A stretch of 44,148 nucleotides of DNA, taken from positions 1 through 44,148 of the forward strand of contig DCEG01000089.1 in assembly GCA_002316835.1 (NCBI GenBank), read 5' to 3'. The stretch is from Bacteroidales bacterium UBA1035. GTDB taxonomy: Bacteria; Bacteroidota; Bacteroidia; Bacteroidales; Dysgonomonadaceae. Positions 1 through 9,010 of the stretch are shown here, in pieces. Both the position numbers and the translations under genes were made by a program. Numbering within the stretch: the first letter of the stretch is position 1; every line of letters begins with the position of its first letter. The notes under the pieces are model-generated. The model saw only the letters and a list, made by a program, of their open reading frames with translations, was not told the DNA's origin and searched no databases.

Positions 1-757
1 ATTCTTTTTTATCGTTTGCTTTGTGATATGTACAAATAGCTATTTTTAAAGGTTTTTGTTTGGACAAAAGCTTGGTGGCTCCTTTTAATAATTTTAATTC
101 ACCCCCTTCTACGTCGGCTTTAAGAAATATTCCTGCCTGATTAGGTACAATGATATCATCAAGAGAAGTTTGACTGGAATTTGCGATTTCTCCGACAAAT
201 TTGTTTACAATCATGACTTTATCTTTCCAAGGTGCAAATGTTGCTTGTAAAGGTTCCAGCCACTCCATGTCAGACTCAAGGAGAATAACTTTAGAAGCCT
301 TTTCGACCACACTTAAAGCAAAATTGCCTTCAGCCGCTCCGGCATCTATAAGGACATTGCCCTCATCAAATTGAAATTGATCATTTATATAACGGTGTGG
401 ACTTTGAGTGTCTTGCTCTTTTAATAGATTGTTGTAAGCTCTTTTTATTTTATCCTTACGCCATTTCTTTTTGAAATAAAGTCTTTTTTCATCCAATAAA
501 ACATATCGTAATCCTGTTTTATCGTCATCAAAAACTTCTATATCTTCGGCGTGGTAGTGATCTTGAAAAGCATAAGGAAAAACGGTAATAGGATTAGACT
601 TTAAGTAGTTTACGACTTCTTCGACTTCAGATGTAACGGCTTCAGGGTTATTTTTGTAATAATGAAAAATTGAACTTGTCATTCTTTTAGCTTGGATTCT
701 TTTTCTAAAATACTTTGGAATAATTATCCGATAAAGCTGGTAAGTGAAATTATTCAT
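1..757 (-). CDS. FkbM-family SAM-dependent methyltransferase, C-terminus cut by window edge
   Basis: About 252 codons run from an ATG at 757 down to the window edge without a stop, so the 3' end is missing. The translation holds a class I SAM-binding motif (LIDAGAAEGNFAL), followed by an acidic strand end (LLESD) and the FkbM hallmark FLKADVEGGELKLLKGA. FkbM enzymes usually O-methylate sugars or glycan and polyketide hydroxyls. The N-terminal ~100 residues are basic and aromatic (PKYFRKRIQAKR, KKKWRKDKIKR) and carry no motif I know. The acceptor cannot be read from sequence; glycan methylation is plausible because FkbM enzymes are common in Bacteroidota surface-glycan loci, but the neighbours that would show this lie outside the window. 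The family call is firm. Confidence 0.85.
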   Translation of the reverse strand, partial: MNNFTYQLYRIIIPKYFRKRIQAKRMTSSIFHYYKNNPEAVTSEVEEVVNYLKSNPITVFPYAFQDHYHAEDIEVFDDDKTGLRYVLLDEKRLYFKKKWRKDKIKRAYNNLLKEQDTQSPHRYINDQFQFDEGNVLIDAGAAEGNFALSVVEKASKVILLESDMEWLEPLQATFAPWKDKVMIVNKFVGEIANSSQTSLDDIIVPNQAGIFLKADVEGGELKLLKGATKLLSKQKPLKIAICTYHKANDKKE

Positions 758-841
758 TCTTGATTTTCTTTTATAATTCTCAAGTATTATATAGGAAAGA
801 AAATAATCTAATGTTAATGACTAAGCTGCTTATTAATAATT

Positions 842-1552
842 TTACTCCATATTATGAAAAACATTCTGCACGTCATCGTCTTCTTCAAACTTTTCGAGAA
901 GTTTTTCGATTTGTGCGCGTTGTTCGTCATTCAGTGATTTCATATCGTGAGGGATTCGTTCAAACTCGGCCGAATGAATTTCAAAACCATTCTCTTCGAG
1001 ATACGATTGAATTTCGGAATACGATTTGAATTCGCCGTAAAGAATGATATCGCCTTCGTCTTCTTCCACTTCGTCAACACCATAATCGATCAGTTCCAGT
1101 TCCAGATCTTCCAGCGAAACGCCGTCTTTAGGAGAAATTTTAAATACGCATTTATGGTCAAATAAAAATTCCAAACTTCCTGTTGTGCCTAACGAACCGC
1201 CGTGCTTATTGAAATAGCTGCGAACGTTTGCTACCGTACGGGTTGGGTTGTCGGTAGCGGTTTCCACCACGATGGCAATGCCGTAAGGGCCATAGCCTTC
1301 GTAAACCATTTCCTTATAATCCGTTACGTCCTTGTCTGTTGCTTTTTTTATAGCACGTTCCACGTTTTCCTTCGGCATATTTTCTTTTTTCGCTTGCTGA
1401 ATTAGCACGCGTAAGCGCGGATTGGAGTCCGGATCGGGACCTCCGTCACGTGTGGCAATAGTGATCTGCTTTCCCAGTTTAGTAAATACGCGGGCCATGT
1501 TGCCCCATCGTTTCAGTTTTGTTGCTTTTCTGTATTCAAATGCTCGTCCCAT
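842..1552 (-). CDS. yebC: YebC/PmpR (TACO1) family protein
   Basis: 236 residues covering the full YebC fold: an N-terminal basic helical domain with the GRAFEYRK and GPDPDSNPRLR motifs, then the central EGYGPYGIAIVVE and TDNPTRTVANVR stretch, and an acidic C-terminus (EKFEEDDDVQNVF). Family members were long annotated as DNA-binding transcriptional regulators. More recent work links YebC and mitochondrial TACO1 to translation, by relieving ribosome stalling on proline-rich stretches, so a ribosome-associated role is more likely than a promoter-binding one. The gene is followed by the FkbM gene (84 bp gap) and preceded by pheT (90 bp gap), both on the same strand. Length and motifs are normal. 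Confidence 0.93.
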   Translation of the reverse strand: MGRAFEYRKATKLKRWGNMARVFTKLGKQITIATRDGGPDPDSNPRLRVLIQQAKKENMPKENVERAIKKATDKDVTDYKEMVYEGYGPYGIAIVVETATDNPTRTVANVRSYFNKHGGSLGTTGSLEFLFDHKCVFKISPKDGVSLEDLELELIDYGVDEVEEDEGDIILYGEFKSYSEIQSYLEENGFEIHSAEFERIPHDMKSLNDEQRAQIEKLLEKFEEDDDVQNVFHNME

Positions 1553-1642
1553 AACCTGGCTGTCAGCCTTTAGCTATTTGCTGTTGGCTTTTTTATATTG
1601 TAATTATTATTGTCTCTTTTTCGTCAAGTCTCCCCAATCTCT

Positions 1643-4105
1643 CTATCGCAGAGTCGCTCCCAACTCTTTCTCTAAATTCAACCGTATTTTCTGCATCACG
1701 GCATCAATCTGTTTATCGTTGAGTGTCTTTTCTTCGTCTTGTAACACGAAATTCACCGCGTACGATTTTTTGCCATCAGGCAGATTTTTCCCTTCGTACA
1801 CATCGAAGAGCGAGATTTCTTTCAGCAGTTTCTTTTCCGATTTTTTGGCTACCTGCTCAATTTGTACAAAGGTAACGTTTTTATCGATAAGTAACGCTAA
1901 ATCACGACTTACAGGTGGGAATCTGGAAATTTCGGTAAAGCGTACTTCACTTTTCGAAGTTTCTTTCAAAACTGTGTCCCAGTTCATTTCAGCAAAGAAA
2001 ACGTCGGTGTCGATATCAAATTTTTTCAGGATATTGTTAGACACAATTCCAAAACTTCCGATTTGTTGTTTAAACGTGCGGATATTCATTCCTGCGGAAT
2101 AAACCTTGGACTGAACCGGTTCGAAAATAACTTGGTTGGATGTGAAGCCCATTCGTTTCAGTATGTTTTCGATATGTGCTTTCAGTTGGAAAACAGATGT
2201 TTCGGTTTCTGAAGCGGCCCAGTTCTTCGAGTTGCTGTCCCCGCAAATCCAGAGTCCGAGATATGTTTCTTCGGAGTGTCCTGACAGGATTTTATCTTCA
2301 CGTTTTTTATCCGCATCAAAAAAGTAGCAATTGCCAAATTCGTAAAAATGTAAATCGTAATGTTTGCGATTACGGTTGTAGGCAATGCTTTCCAAGCCAC
2401 CGTAAAGCAGTGTTTGGCGCATAATTCCCAAATCGTTGCTGAGTGGGTTAAGTAGTTTTACTCCGTTTTCTTCGGGGAAAGCTTCGTTGTTCTCGTAATA
2501 CGATTTTTTGGTAAGTGAATTATTCATTATCTCATCGAAACCGCTTGCCGTGAGTTGTTCCGAAATAAGCGTCTGTAGCTTATGTTTGCGGTCGGTAGGA
2601 GTTTGATAAGACAAATTAGCTTTCAGTGAATCGCTGAAATCCACGTTGTTATATCCGTAGATTCGAAGAATGTCTTCTATCACGTCCACATCTCTTGTAA
2701 CATCCACCCTGTACGTGGGAATGCGCAACGCAAGTTCGTTATCCGATTCGTTTTCGATTTCAATTTCCAGGCTTTGCAGAATATTTTTAATCGTTTCCCT
2801 AGGAATATCTTTACCTATAAGGGAATTTACTTTTTTGTGCGGTAAAACTACTTGCTGATTTTCTATTTTCGTAGGATAAACATCACGGATTTCACCTTCG
2901 ATTTCGCCGCCGACAATTTCTTTGATAAGCATGGCCGCACGTTTTAGCACATAAACCGTATTGTTGGGGTCTGCGCCTCGTTCGAATCGGAAAGATGAAT
3001 CGGTATTCAGGCCGTGACGACGGGCAGTTTTGCGTACCCACGTAGGATTGAAGTAAGCCGATTCCAAAAATACATCCGTTGTTTTTTCTGTAACACCCGA
3101 TTGCAATCCGCCAAACACCCCGGCAATACACATTCCGTTGGAGTTATTACAAATCATCAGGTCGTTGGCGTTGAGTTCACGTTCCTGCTCGTCGAGCGTA
3201 ACGAATTTACTTTTTTCGGGAAGGGTGCGTACAACCACTTTGTTTCCTTCAATATGGTTTATGTCGAACGCATGCATCGGATGGCCGGTTTCGTGGAGGA
3301 TAAAATTGGTGATATCCACGATGTTATTAATCGGACGAAGTCCTATCAACGACAGTTTGTTTTTCAGCCAATCGGGGCTCTCTTTCACGGTTACGCCTCG
3401 CATCGTCAAACCAGAATATCTGGGACAGGCTTCCGTGTTTTCGACAACAACATCAATTCCGCCTTGAGGTTTGTCGATTTTGAAATTGTCAACCGAAGGT
3501 TTGTTTAGTTTATGCGGTTTTCCGGCTTGTTTCAGATAGGCGGTCAGGTCACGCGCTACACCATAATGTGATGCGGCGTCTATGCGGTTGGGTGTGATGT
3601 CGACTTCGAGAACGAAATCGCTTTTCACGTTGTAGTAGTCTTTAGCGAGTGTTCCAACTACAGCATTGTCCGGAAGAACGATAATTCCATCATGAGATGT
3701 GCCGATACCTATTTCATCTTCGGCGCAGATCATCCCGAATGACTCTTCACCTCGAATTTTAGAACGTTTTATAGTAATTTCGTCGTCGTTAAAATACAAT
3801 TTCGTACCTACGATTGCTACTACCACTTTTTGTCCGGCAGCCACATTAGGCGCTCCGCAGACTATCTTTAACGGTTCTTCGCCGTTGCCTATGTTTACAG
3901 TTGTGAGGCTTAAATGATCGGAGTTGGGATGTTTGACGCAGGTTAAAACTTCGCCGATAACCAAGCCTTCCATTCCGCCTTTGATGGTTTGAATTTCTTC
4001 TACACCGCCTGTTTCCAGTCCTATGGAGGTGAGTGCGGCAGCCGTTTCCTGTGGTGAAAGATCAAATTGCAGATAATCTTTCAGCCAATTGTATGAAATA
4101 TTCAT
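1643..4105 (-). CDS. pheT: Phenylalanyl-tRNA synthetase beta subunit
   Basis: 820 residues, the usual length for bacterial PheT. The order is: N-terminal half with an EMAP/OB tRNA-binding domain (EVLTCVKHPNSDHLSLTTVNIG broken around residues 52-75), the B3/4 editing domain (residues ~215-400, with the PMHAFD motif), the B5 domain (~410-480), the catalytic-like core (~490-690), and a C-terminal anticodon-binding FDX-ACB domain (from ~725, RFPPVSRDLALLI). With PheS it forms the alpha2beta2 enzyme charging tRNA-Phe; pheS is not next to it here, which is common in Bacteroidales. The start at 4105 gives the expected opening MNISYNWLKDYL. Nothing looks broken. Confidence 0.97.
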   Translation of the reverse strand: MNISYNWLKDYLQFDLSPQETAAALTSIGLETGGVEEIQTIKGGMEGLVIGEVLTCVKHPNSDHLSLTTVNIGNGEEPLKIVCGAPNVAAGQKVVVAIVGTKLYFNDDEITIKRSKIRGEESFGMICAEDEIGIGTSHDGIIVLPDNAVVGTLAKDYYNVKSDFVLEVDITPNRIDAASHYGVARDLTAYLKQAGKPHKLNKPSVDNFKIDKPQGGIDVVVENTEACPRYSGLTMRGVTVKESPDWLKNKLSLIGLRPINNIVDITNFILHETGHPMHAFDINHIEGNKVVVRTLPEKSKFVTLDEQERELNANDLMICNNSNGMCIAGVFGGLQSGVTEKTTDVFLESAYFNPTWVRKTARRHGLNTDSSFRFERGADPNNTVYVLKRAAMLIKEIVGGEIEGEIRDVYPTKIENQQVVLPHKKVNSLIGKDIPRETIKNILQSLEIEIENESDNELALRIPTYRVDVTRDVDVIEDILRIYGYNNVDFSDSLKANLSYQTPTDRKHKLQTLISEQLTASGFDEIMNNSLTKKSYYENNEAFPEENGVKLLNPLSNDLGIMRQTLLYGGLESIAYNRNRKHYDLHFYEFGNCYFFDADKKREDKILSGHSEETYLGLWICGDSNSKNWAASETETSVFQLKAHIENILKRMGFTSNQVIFEPVQSKVYSAGMNIRTFKQQIGSFGIVSNNILKKFDIDTDVFFAEMNWDTVLKETSKSEVRFTEISRFPPVSRDLALLIDKNVTFVQIEQVAKKSEKKLLKEISLFDVYEGKNLPDGKKSYAVNFVLQDEEKTLNDKQIDAVMQKIRLNLEKELGATLR

Positions 4106-4168
4106 TATAAAGTCGTTTATTTTGACAACTTAAGCAAAATAAAATTGATCTAACTGAATAATTAGATT

Positions 4169-4192
4169 CTTTGTTTTGCTCAGAATGACAAA
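4169..4192. repeat. Dispersed repeat, first copy
   Basis: This ~24-nt stretch upstream of pheT (ending CTCAGAATGACAAA) aligns with 9014-9038 upstream of the GH15 gene (ending CTCACAATGACAAA), with about 18 matches over 25 columns. Similar sequences built on CTCAGAATGACA are, from memory, scattered between genes in many Bacteroidota. No function is visible. Confidence 0.4.
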
Positions 4193-4257
4193 TAAGGGTT
4201 TACTTTCAAAAAAAGTGCTCAAAATTACAAAAAAATACGATACAGTTTGTCAAAGTT

Positions 4258-5469
4258 TCACAACTTTGGTGAAGTGTCAGAATCATTTTCTCGTTTTTTC
4301 CCAAAATCAATCCATGTCCATTTGTGCCAAATTTCTTCAAAAGGGCCCTTGTTATACTTGCTGAGCCAGAGTTTTGAAAATATCATCTGTATTGTAAAAA
4401 CGGCAAGTCCTATCAGTAAACTCAAAAAACGTCCGCAATGAGGTGCCAAATATAATCCGATTGGAAAATATATGAGTGCACCAAAAAGCGATTGCGTAAC
4501 GTAATTTGTGAGACTCATTTTACCGTAATAACGTAAGGGAGTGAATAGTTTCTTTATAAAATTATTCTGATATACCAACACAAATGATGCTACTATCGCA
4601 AAGGTGAATACTAACTTTTGCCAGAGATCTATAGCGAGACCAATTGTTTGCCTGGTAATTCCATCAGTTCGCAATATGGGCTTTTTGATTAGGTAAAGTA
4701 TAACGAAAAAGATGATTGAGATGATCAATACTCTCTTCCAAAAATGAAAATTACCGGGAGAACTCACAAAATAATGTTTTCTTCCTATGTAAAGTCCCAA
4801 TAAAAATAATCCTGCAGCTTGTAAGAATCGCCCTGTTTCAAAAACCCACAAAAGACTTACTTTTAGGCCTACAGTCACGTTGATCCAGATAAAGTCGAAG
4901 AAATTGCCGTTTTTGGTATTTTCAATGACTTGATGGTGCAGGGCAAGAGCGCCAAAATCGGGTAATTGATGAGAAGGATTCAATCGGGATAGAATAAAAT
5001 GCACCCATTCAACCGGTTGAAGCATTAGTAGGACAATTAATATCAGAACGGCTTTATCTGACCAATTACGGCAAATAAATAAAATAGGTGAAACGCATAC
5101 GAACAGCATTAATATGTCGCCTGAGGGAAAGAAAGCTGCGTTTATCAATGCGAAAACAGCAAGTAAGATCATTCGCCACATAAAACGATAACCAAAATCT
5201 TTTCCTTTTTTCTTTTGATTATTATGTTGGATGAAAAATGTGAATCCAAAAAGCATGGTAAAAATGGCATAAGTTTTTCCGCTGAATAGTCCGAAAACTA
5301 CTCTTACCGTAGCTTTATCGAGAAAATTTAACCAATGAGGCGAATTTGCAGGAAATTCAGGAAAAAAGTAATGATCGACATGGTGAATCAACAGAATTGC
5401 CATTATCGCAAATCCGCGTAGCGCATCCACAACCTCTATACGATTTGTTTTACCCGTTGAGATTACCAT
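4258..5469 (-). CDS. DUF418 multi-pass inner-membrane protein (YeiB-like)
   Basis: 403 residues, opening with the acyltransferase-like signature EVVDALRGFAIMAILLIH. About ten hydrophobic segments follow, including VLILIVLLMLQPV and FVILYLIKKPI, and the DUF418 domain occupies the C-terminal half (PLRYYGKMSLTNYVTQS, then the PFEEIWHKWT motif near the end). These features place it in the DUF418/YeiB family, related to membrane acyltransferases that modify sugars or lipids. The substrate is unknown. It stands alone between pheT and the zinc-ribbon gene, with a good -7 box (TATGTTTG, 5501-5508) 32 nt before the ATG, so it is probably transcribed separately. Confidence 0.88.
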   Translation of the reverse strand: MVISTGKTNRIEVVDALRGFAIMAILLIHHVDHYFFPEFPANSPHWLNFLDKATVRVVFGLFSGKTYAIFTMLFGFTFFIQHNNQKKKGKDFGYRFMWRMILLAVFALINAAFFPSGDILMLFVCVSPILFICRNWSDKAVLILIVLLMLQPVEWVHFILSRLNPSHQLPDFGALALHHQVIENTKNGNFFDFIWINVTVGLKVSLLWVFETGRFLQAAGLFLLGLYIGRKHYFVSSPGNFHFWKRVLIISIIFFVILYLIKKPILRTDGITRQTIGLAIDLWQKLVFTFAIVASFVLVYQNNFIKKLFTPLRYYGKMSLTNYVTQSLFGALIYFPIGLYLAPHCGRFLSLLIGLAVFTIQMIFSKLWLSKYNKGPFEEIWHKWTWIDFGKKRENDSDTSPKL

Positions 5470-5500
5470 GATTATCCCTATGATTTTTAAAATGAATTTG

Positions 5501-5508
5501 CAAACATA
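5501..5508 (-). promoter_or_regulatory. Bacteroidota -7 box for the DUF418 gene
   Basis: On the minus strand this reads TATGTTTG, a full match to the TAnnTTTG consensus, 31 nt before the ATG at 5469. No convincing -33 TTTG was seen at the usual spacing. Confidence 0.5.
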
Positions 5509-5607
5509 AACATTTCTATATAAAAATCATATAGATTAAAAAAGTTTATTTGGGTATTTGACAGATTAAAATTATTGAAAAGCTTTTAAATGGTGTATTG
5601 ATGTTCT

Positions 5608-5916
5608 TCACGGTGTGAAAAATTCAACTTTGCCGCATTTGGGGCAAACGTACAAATCGAAAGTCTCTTTGTTGACAAAAAGTTCCAGCAGGTTTCCCAT
5701 GGCGCCAAACCGGGTGCCTTCGTGAAATTTGTAATTTCCTGTGAAACGCATCGGAACATCGGTACACCGTAAGCAGTTGATTTGTCTTTTCAACTGATTC
5801 TGATTTGCTATCTTAACAACTCTCTTTTCGGTAAAACTGTAATTGCAATTCCAGCAAAGCTGAAAGTTGTCGATTACTTCGGCCTGACAATTGGGACAAA
5901 TTTTCACAATATCCAT
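5608..5916 (-). CDS. Small double zinc-ribbon protein, unknown function
   Basis: 102 residues from the ATG at 5916. A longer reading from 5970 would run through the pgk terminator hairpin and the gene's own -7 box, so the internal ATG is preferred. Two paired-cysteine sites are visible: an N-terminal CPNC with a CWNC partner (a zinc ribbon of the zf-ribbon type), and a second pair of CLRC and CPKC that brackets a ~50-residue segment (RFTGNYKFHEGTRFGAMGN). The second half resembles small Bacteroidota proteins that bind metal and have no assigned role. It is probably cytosolic, with no signal peptide or membrane segment, and transcribed on its own. Confidence 0.75.
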   Translation of the reverse strand: MDIVKICPNCQAEVIDNFQLCWNCNYSFTEKRVVKIANQNQLKRQINCLRCTDVPMRFTGNYKFHEGTRFGAMGNLLELFVNKETFDLYVCPKCGKVEFFTP

Positions 5917-5932
5917 ATGTTTAAAGTTTTTA

Positions 5933-5940
5933 CAAAGATA
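5933..5940 (-). promoter_or_regulatory. Bacteroidota -7 box for the zinc-ribbon gene
   Basis: The minus strand reads TATCTTTG (full TAnnTTTG match) 16 nt before the ATG at 5916 and immediately after the T-run of the pgk terminator. The short distance implies a leader of about 10 nt and supports the internal start. Confidence 0.6.
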
Positions 5941-5942
5941 AC

Positions 5943-5975
5943 AAAAAACCGTACGAAATTTCTTTCGCACGGTTT
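5943..5975 (-). terminator. Intrinsic terminator after pgk
   Basis: Arms AAACCGTACGAAA (5946-5958) and TTTCGCACGGTTT (5963-5975) pair over 12 of 13 positions around a 4-nt loop. On the minus strand the stem is followed by a run of six T residues. It lies 44 nt past the pgk stop and before the zinc-ribbon promoter. Confidence 0.75.
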
Positions 5976-5985
5976 GTTTATTTCA

Positions 5986-6013
5986 GTAGAGACGCAAGGC
6001 ATTGCGTCTTTAC
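5986..6013. repeat. REP-like palindrome, copy 1 (core GCAA/TTGC)
   Basis: Arms GTAGAGACGCAA and TTGCGTCTTTAC pair at 11 of 12 positions around GGCA. It ends 5 nt from the pgk stop codon. It belongs to the AGAC...GTCT palindrome family also seen at 19953, 22578, 37395, 38815 and 43011. Confidence 0.7.
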
Positions 6014-6018
6014 AATAT

Positions 6019-7278
6019 TCAATACCCTCTTATCGCTTTAATTCCGGGAAGAACTTTACCTTCAATCATTTCGAGTAATGCACCACCACCGGTTGAAACG
6101 TATGATACGTCATCAGCAAGTCCGAATTTGTTGATACAAGCTACTGAGTCGCCCCCACCGATAAGTGAGAAAGCTCCTTTTTTGGTAGCTTCTACAATGG
6201 CGTCGGCAACTGCGCGTGAGCCTTTGTCAAAATTATCAAATTCGAAAACCCCAACAGGACCGTTCCAAAGAATTGTTTTGGAATTTTTGATCACTTCGGC
6301 AAATGCTTTTTCTGATTCAGGACCAATATCGAGCCCTTCCCAACCGTCAGGTATCTCTTTTACGGAACCAAAATCTGTTTTGGCATCGTTACTAAAACTG
6401 TCAGCAAGTTTTGCATCGGTAGCTAATACTAAGTTTACGCCTTTTTTCTTGGCCAGCTCAACTAATTCATTCGCCAAATCAAGTTTGTCGTTTTCAACGA
6501 TTGAATCCCCGATTTTTCCACCATCGGCCTTTGCAAATGTATATGTCATTCCACCGGCAAGAATCAAATTATCTACTTTGTCGAGCAAGTTTTTGATAAG
6601 ATCGATTTTTGTGGAAACTTTCGATCCACCCATAATGGCTGTGAATGGTCTTTCTGTTTCTGACAACACTTTTTCCACTGCATTAATTTCATTCTGCATG
6701 AGATAGCCAAAAAGTTTGTGATCAGCATCAAAATAATCAGCAATAAGTGCGGTTGAGGCATGTGCACGATGTGCAGTTCCAAATGCATCGTTTACATACA
6801 CATCAGCATAAGAAGCCAATTTTTTTGTGAATTCTTTTTGTGATTCTTTTACAGCCTTTTTAGCTGCAGCCGTTTCTTCTTCCGAAGTTCCTTCAGGTAA
6901 TCGCGGTTTTCCTTCTTCTTCTGCATAAAAACGAAGATTTTCTAGCAACAAAGCTTCTCCGGGACGCAAAGCTGCGGCTTTAGATTCTGCTTCTTCCCCA
7001 ATACAGTCGTTGGCAAACTGAACATCAACGCCCAATAATTCTGAAACTCGTGAAAGGATATGTTTCAACGAATATTTATTAGTTGGACCTGTTGGACGAC
7101 CTAAGTGAGAACCGATAATAACGCTGCCCCCGTCTTTTAGAATTTTTTTCAACGTGGGAATAGCAGCGCGAATGCGGGTGTCGTCAGTGATGTTGAAGTT
7201 TTCATCGAGCGGAACATTAAAGTCCACGCGAATAAATGCCTTTTTGTCGGCAAAATTGAAAGTGTCAATTGTTTGCAT
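6019..7278 (-). CDS. pgk: Phosphoglycerate kinase
   Basis: 419 residues. It interconverts 1,3-bisphosphoglycerate plus ADP and 3-phosphoglycerate plus ATP in glycolysis. The substrate-side N-domain carries FIRVDFNVPLD, SHLGRPTG and ENLRFYAEEEG; the hinge and C-domain carry IMGGSKVSTKI, LDIGPES, WNGPVGVFE and the nucleotide loop GGGDSVA. The family hallmark near the C-terminus, YVSTGGGALLEMIEG, is intact. A -7 box (7341-7348) and a strong terminator (5943-5975) bound it as a single-gene unit. Length is in the normal range, with a short charged insert around residues 120-145 (EEEGKPRLPEGTSEEE). Confidence 0.97.
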   Translation of the reverse strand: MQTIDTFNFADKKAFIRVDFNVPLDENFNITDDTRIRAAIPTLKKILKDGGSVIIGSHLGRPTGPTNKYSLKHILSRVSELLGVDVQFANDCIGEEAESKAAALRPGEALLLENLRFYAEEEGKPRLPEGTSEEETAAAKKAVKESQKEFTKKLASYADVYVNDAFGTAHRAHASTALIADYFDADHKLFGYLMQNEINAVEKVLSETERPFTAIMGGSKVSTKIDLIKNLLDKVDNLILAGGMTYTFAKADGGKIGDSIVENDKLDLANELVELAKKKGVNLVLATDAKLADSFSNDAKTDFGSVKEIPDGWEGLDIGPESEKAFAEVIKNSKTILWNGPVGVFEFDNFDKGSRAVADAIVEATKKGAFSLIGGGDSVACINKFGLADDVSYVSTGGGALLEMIEGKVLPGIKAIRGY

Positions 7279-7340
7279 AATTTTTTATTTTATGAGAATA
7301 TATTCTTTAGGATGTGAAAACAATCTTTTTAATTTGATTG

Positions 7341-7348
7341 CAAAGATA
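7341..7348 (-). promoter_or_regulatory. Bacteroidota -7 box for pgk
   Basis: The minus strand reads TATCTTTG, a full TAnnTTTG match, 62 nt before the pgk ATG at 7278. Confidence 0.55.
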
Positions 7349-7391
7349 AGGAAAATACAGAATTTTTTCTTTAATTATGCGGAAAAAGTTA

Positions 7392-7808
7392 CTAATTTCT
7401 AATTCTTACTTCATAAGTGACCGAAATGGCTTTTTTGATGAGGGCCATCACTCCGCAGTACTTATCGAAAGACATGGCACATGCCCGCTCAAGTTTTTCC
7501 AAGGGTAAGTTCTCTCCTTCAAACTCATAAATTACATTCATGGATGAATAGGTGATAGGATATTCCGTGGTTAGTTCTGCGTCGATGCTAATGTTGAAAC
7601 TTTTCACTTCAATACGCATTTTCCGGAGTATCTCCACCACGTCAAGTCCTGAACAACCGGTTGCTGCCGTCAACATTAATTTCTTCGGACGTGGGCCGGT
7701 ATCATCTCCCCCGGCATCCTTTGCCAGGTCAATTACAACGTTGTGACCATCAAGGTCAGTTTCAAAAATGTTGTTTTCTTTCCAGATTGTTTTGATCGAA
7801 TGTTTCAT
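7392..7808 (-). CDS. OsmC/Ohr-type peroxidase-like protein
   Basis: 138 residues with the OsmC fold: an N-terminal strand region, the GCSGLDVVEIL motif holding Cys52, and a second conserved cysteine at Cys118 (KYCGVMALIKK). Those two positions match the redox cysteine pair by which OsmC/Ohr proteins reduce organic or fatty-acid hydroperoxides; a third cysteine, Cys110, is also present. It is close to the short YhfA-like OsmC branch, where the substrate is less certain. The gene is divergent from ansA (129 bp between starts) and 113 bp upstream of pgk on the same strand. Confidence 0.88.
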   Translation of the reverse strand: MKHSIKTIWKENNIFETDLDGHNVVIDLAKDAGGDDTGPRPKKLMLTAATGCSGLDVVEILRKMRIEVKSFNISIDAELTTEYPITYSSMNVIYEFEGENLPLEKLERACAMSFDKYCGVMALIKKAISVTYEVRIRN

Positions 7809-7912
7809 AAAATTTTAATAATTTGATTATAACTTAGAGATAAAACAAAAAATAATCACTTTTGTTCTTTGAAAAAAGTTAGTATTTTGTAGCAAAGTGT
7901 CAAATTGTTTTG

Positions 7913-7920
7913 TAAATTTG
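7913..7920 (+). promoter_or_regulatory. Bacteroidota -7 box for ansA, decides the start
   Basis: TAAATTTG matches TAnnTTTG and lies 17 nt before the ATG at 7938. An in-frame ATG at 7905 lies upstream of this box and would not be transcribed from it, so 7938 is the likely start. Confidence 0.55.
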
Positions 7921-7937
7921 CGCAAATTAAGTCTGTT

Positions 7938-8978
7938 ATGATTGACAAAAATGCACGTGTCCTGCTTATTTATACCGGTGGAACCATTGGAATGGTAGAA
8001 AATCTGGAAACAGGAGCCCTGGAAGCCTTTAATTTTAGTCACTTGAAATCGAACGTTCCCGAAATGAAACGTTTAAATTTCAATGTGGATACCTATTTGT
8101 TTGAACCACCAATCGATTCATCGGAAGTTGCTCCGTACAACTGGCAGGATATTGCCAAAGTGGTGCAGGATAATTACGAAGATTACGATGGTTTCGTTAT
8201 TTTGCACGGAACCGATACTATGTCTTATACAGCATCAGTTTTGAGCCTGATGTTTGAGAATCTGACTAAACCCGTTATTTTTACCGGTTCGCAACTCCCA
8301 ATAGGTAAACTCCGTACTGACGGGAAGGAAAATCTGATTACAGCCCTTGAAATTGCGGCCGATAAGGATGAATCGGGAAGACCTGTTGTTCCCGAACTGT
8401 GCATTTATATGCAAAACCTGTTAATGCGCGGCAATCGTACCACAAAAGTAAATTCGGAAAACTTCAGTGCGTTCAATAGTCCTAACTATCCATACCTGGC
8501 CGAGGTAGGTGTAGATATTCGTTATCACGATAAGTTTATTCTGCAACCCGATTACAATAAGCCCGTTATATTTAATTTCAGGCTCGACAACAATGTTGCC
8601 ATTTTGAAGCTGTTTCCGGGAATTCAGGAAAGTGTGGTGAGATCCATCCTTTCGGTCCCCAATTTAAGAGGTATTGTGTTGGAAACCTACGGTTCAGGGA
8701 ATGCACCTACTGATCAATGGTTTATTAATGCCCTGCAAGAAGCAATGGACAGGGGAATCGTTATAGTAAATGTTACGCAATGCCTTTACGGAAATGTGGA
8801 AATGCACCGATACGAAACAGGACAGCATTTGGAAAGATTGGGTGTGGTTTCAGGACATGATATCACTACAGAAGCGGCTTTAGCTAAGTTGATGATTTTG
8901 CAGGGGAATGGCAAAACGCCGGATCAGGTTCGAAGGTTGATGTCAACTTCATTGCGCGGTGAATTAACAGTTCGATGA
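7938..8978 (+). CDS. ansA: Type I L-asparaginase
   Basis: 346 residues from the ATG at 7938. It hydrolyses L-asparagine to aspartate and ammonia. The first catalytic signature YTGGTIGM gives the nucleophile Thr16, and the second, HGTDTMSYTAS, gives Thr92-Asp93. There is no signal peptide, so this is the cytosolic type I form, and the C-terminal allosteric-type domain is present (residues ~215-346, with VLETYGSGNAP and QCLYGNVEMHRYETG). It faces the OsmC gene head to head and is followed 69 nt later by the GH15 gene, which has its own -7 box. Confidence 0.95.
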   Translation: MIDKNARVLLIYTGGTIGMVENLETGALEAFNFSHLKSNVPEMKRLNFNVDTYLFEPPIDSSEVAPYNWQDIAKVVQDNYEDYDGFVILHGTDTMSYTASVLSLMFENLTKPVIFTGSQLPIGKLRTDGKENLITALEIAADKDESGRPVVPELCIYMQNLLMRGNRTTKVNSENFSAFNSPNYPYLAEVGVDIRYHDKFILQPDYNKPVIFNFRLDNNVAILKLFPGIQESVVRSILSVPNLRGIVLETYGSGNAPTDQWFINALQEAMDRGIVIVNVTQCLYGNVEMHRYETGQHLERLGVVSGHDITTEAALAKLMILQGNGKTPDQVRRLMSTSLRGELTVR

Positions 8979-9010
8979 TTTTTTTACCTTTTATTATTAT
9001 TCCTATTCCT

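Noticed and set aside
1422..2102. A 226-codon plus-strand open frame opposite yebC and pheT.
   Set aside because: It crosses the start of yebC and the end of pheT, has no domain and reads as low-complexity antisense text of two well-supported genes.
5917..5970. Upstream ATG for the zinc-ribbon protein.
   Set aside because: It would place coding sequence inside the pgk terminator and the gene's own -7 box.
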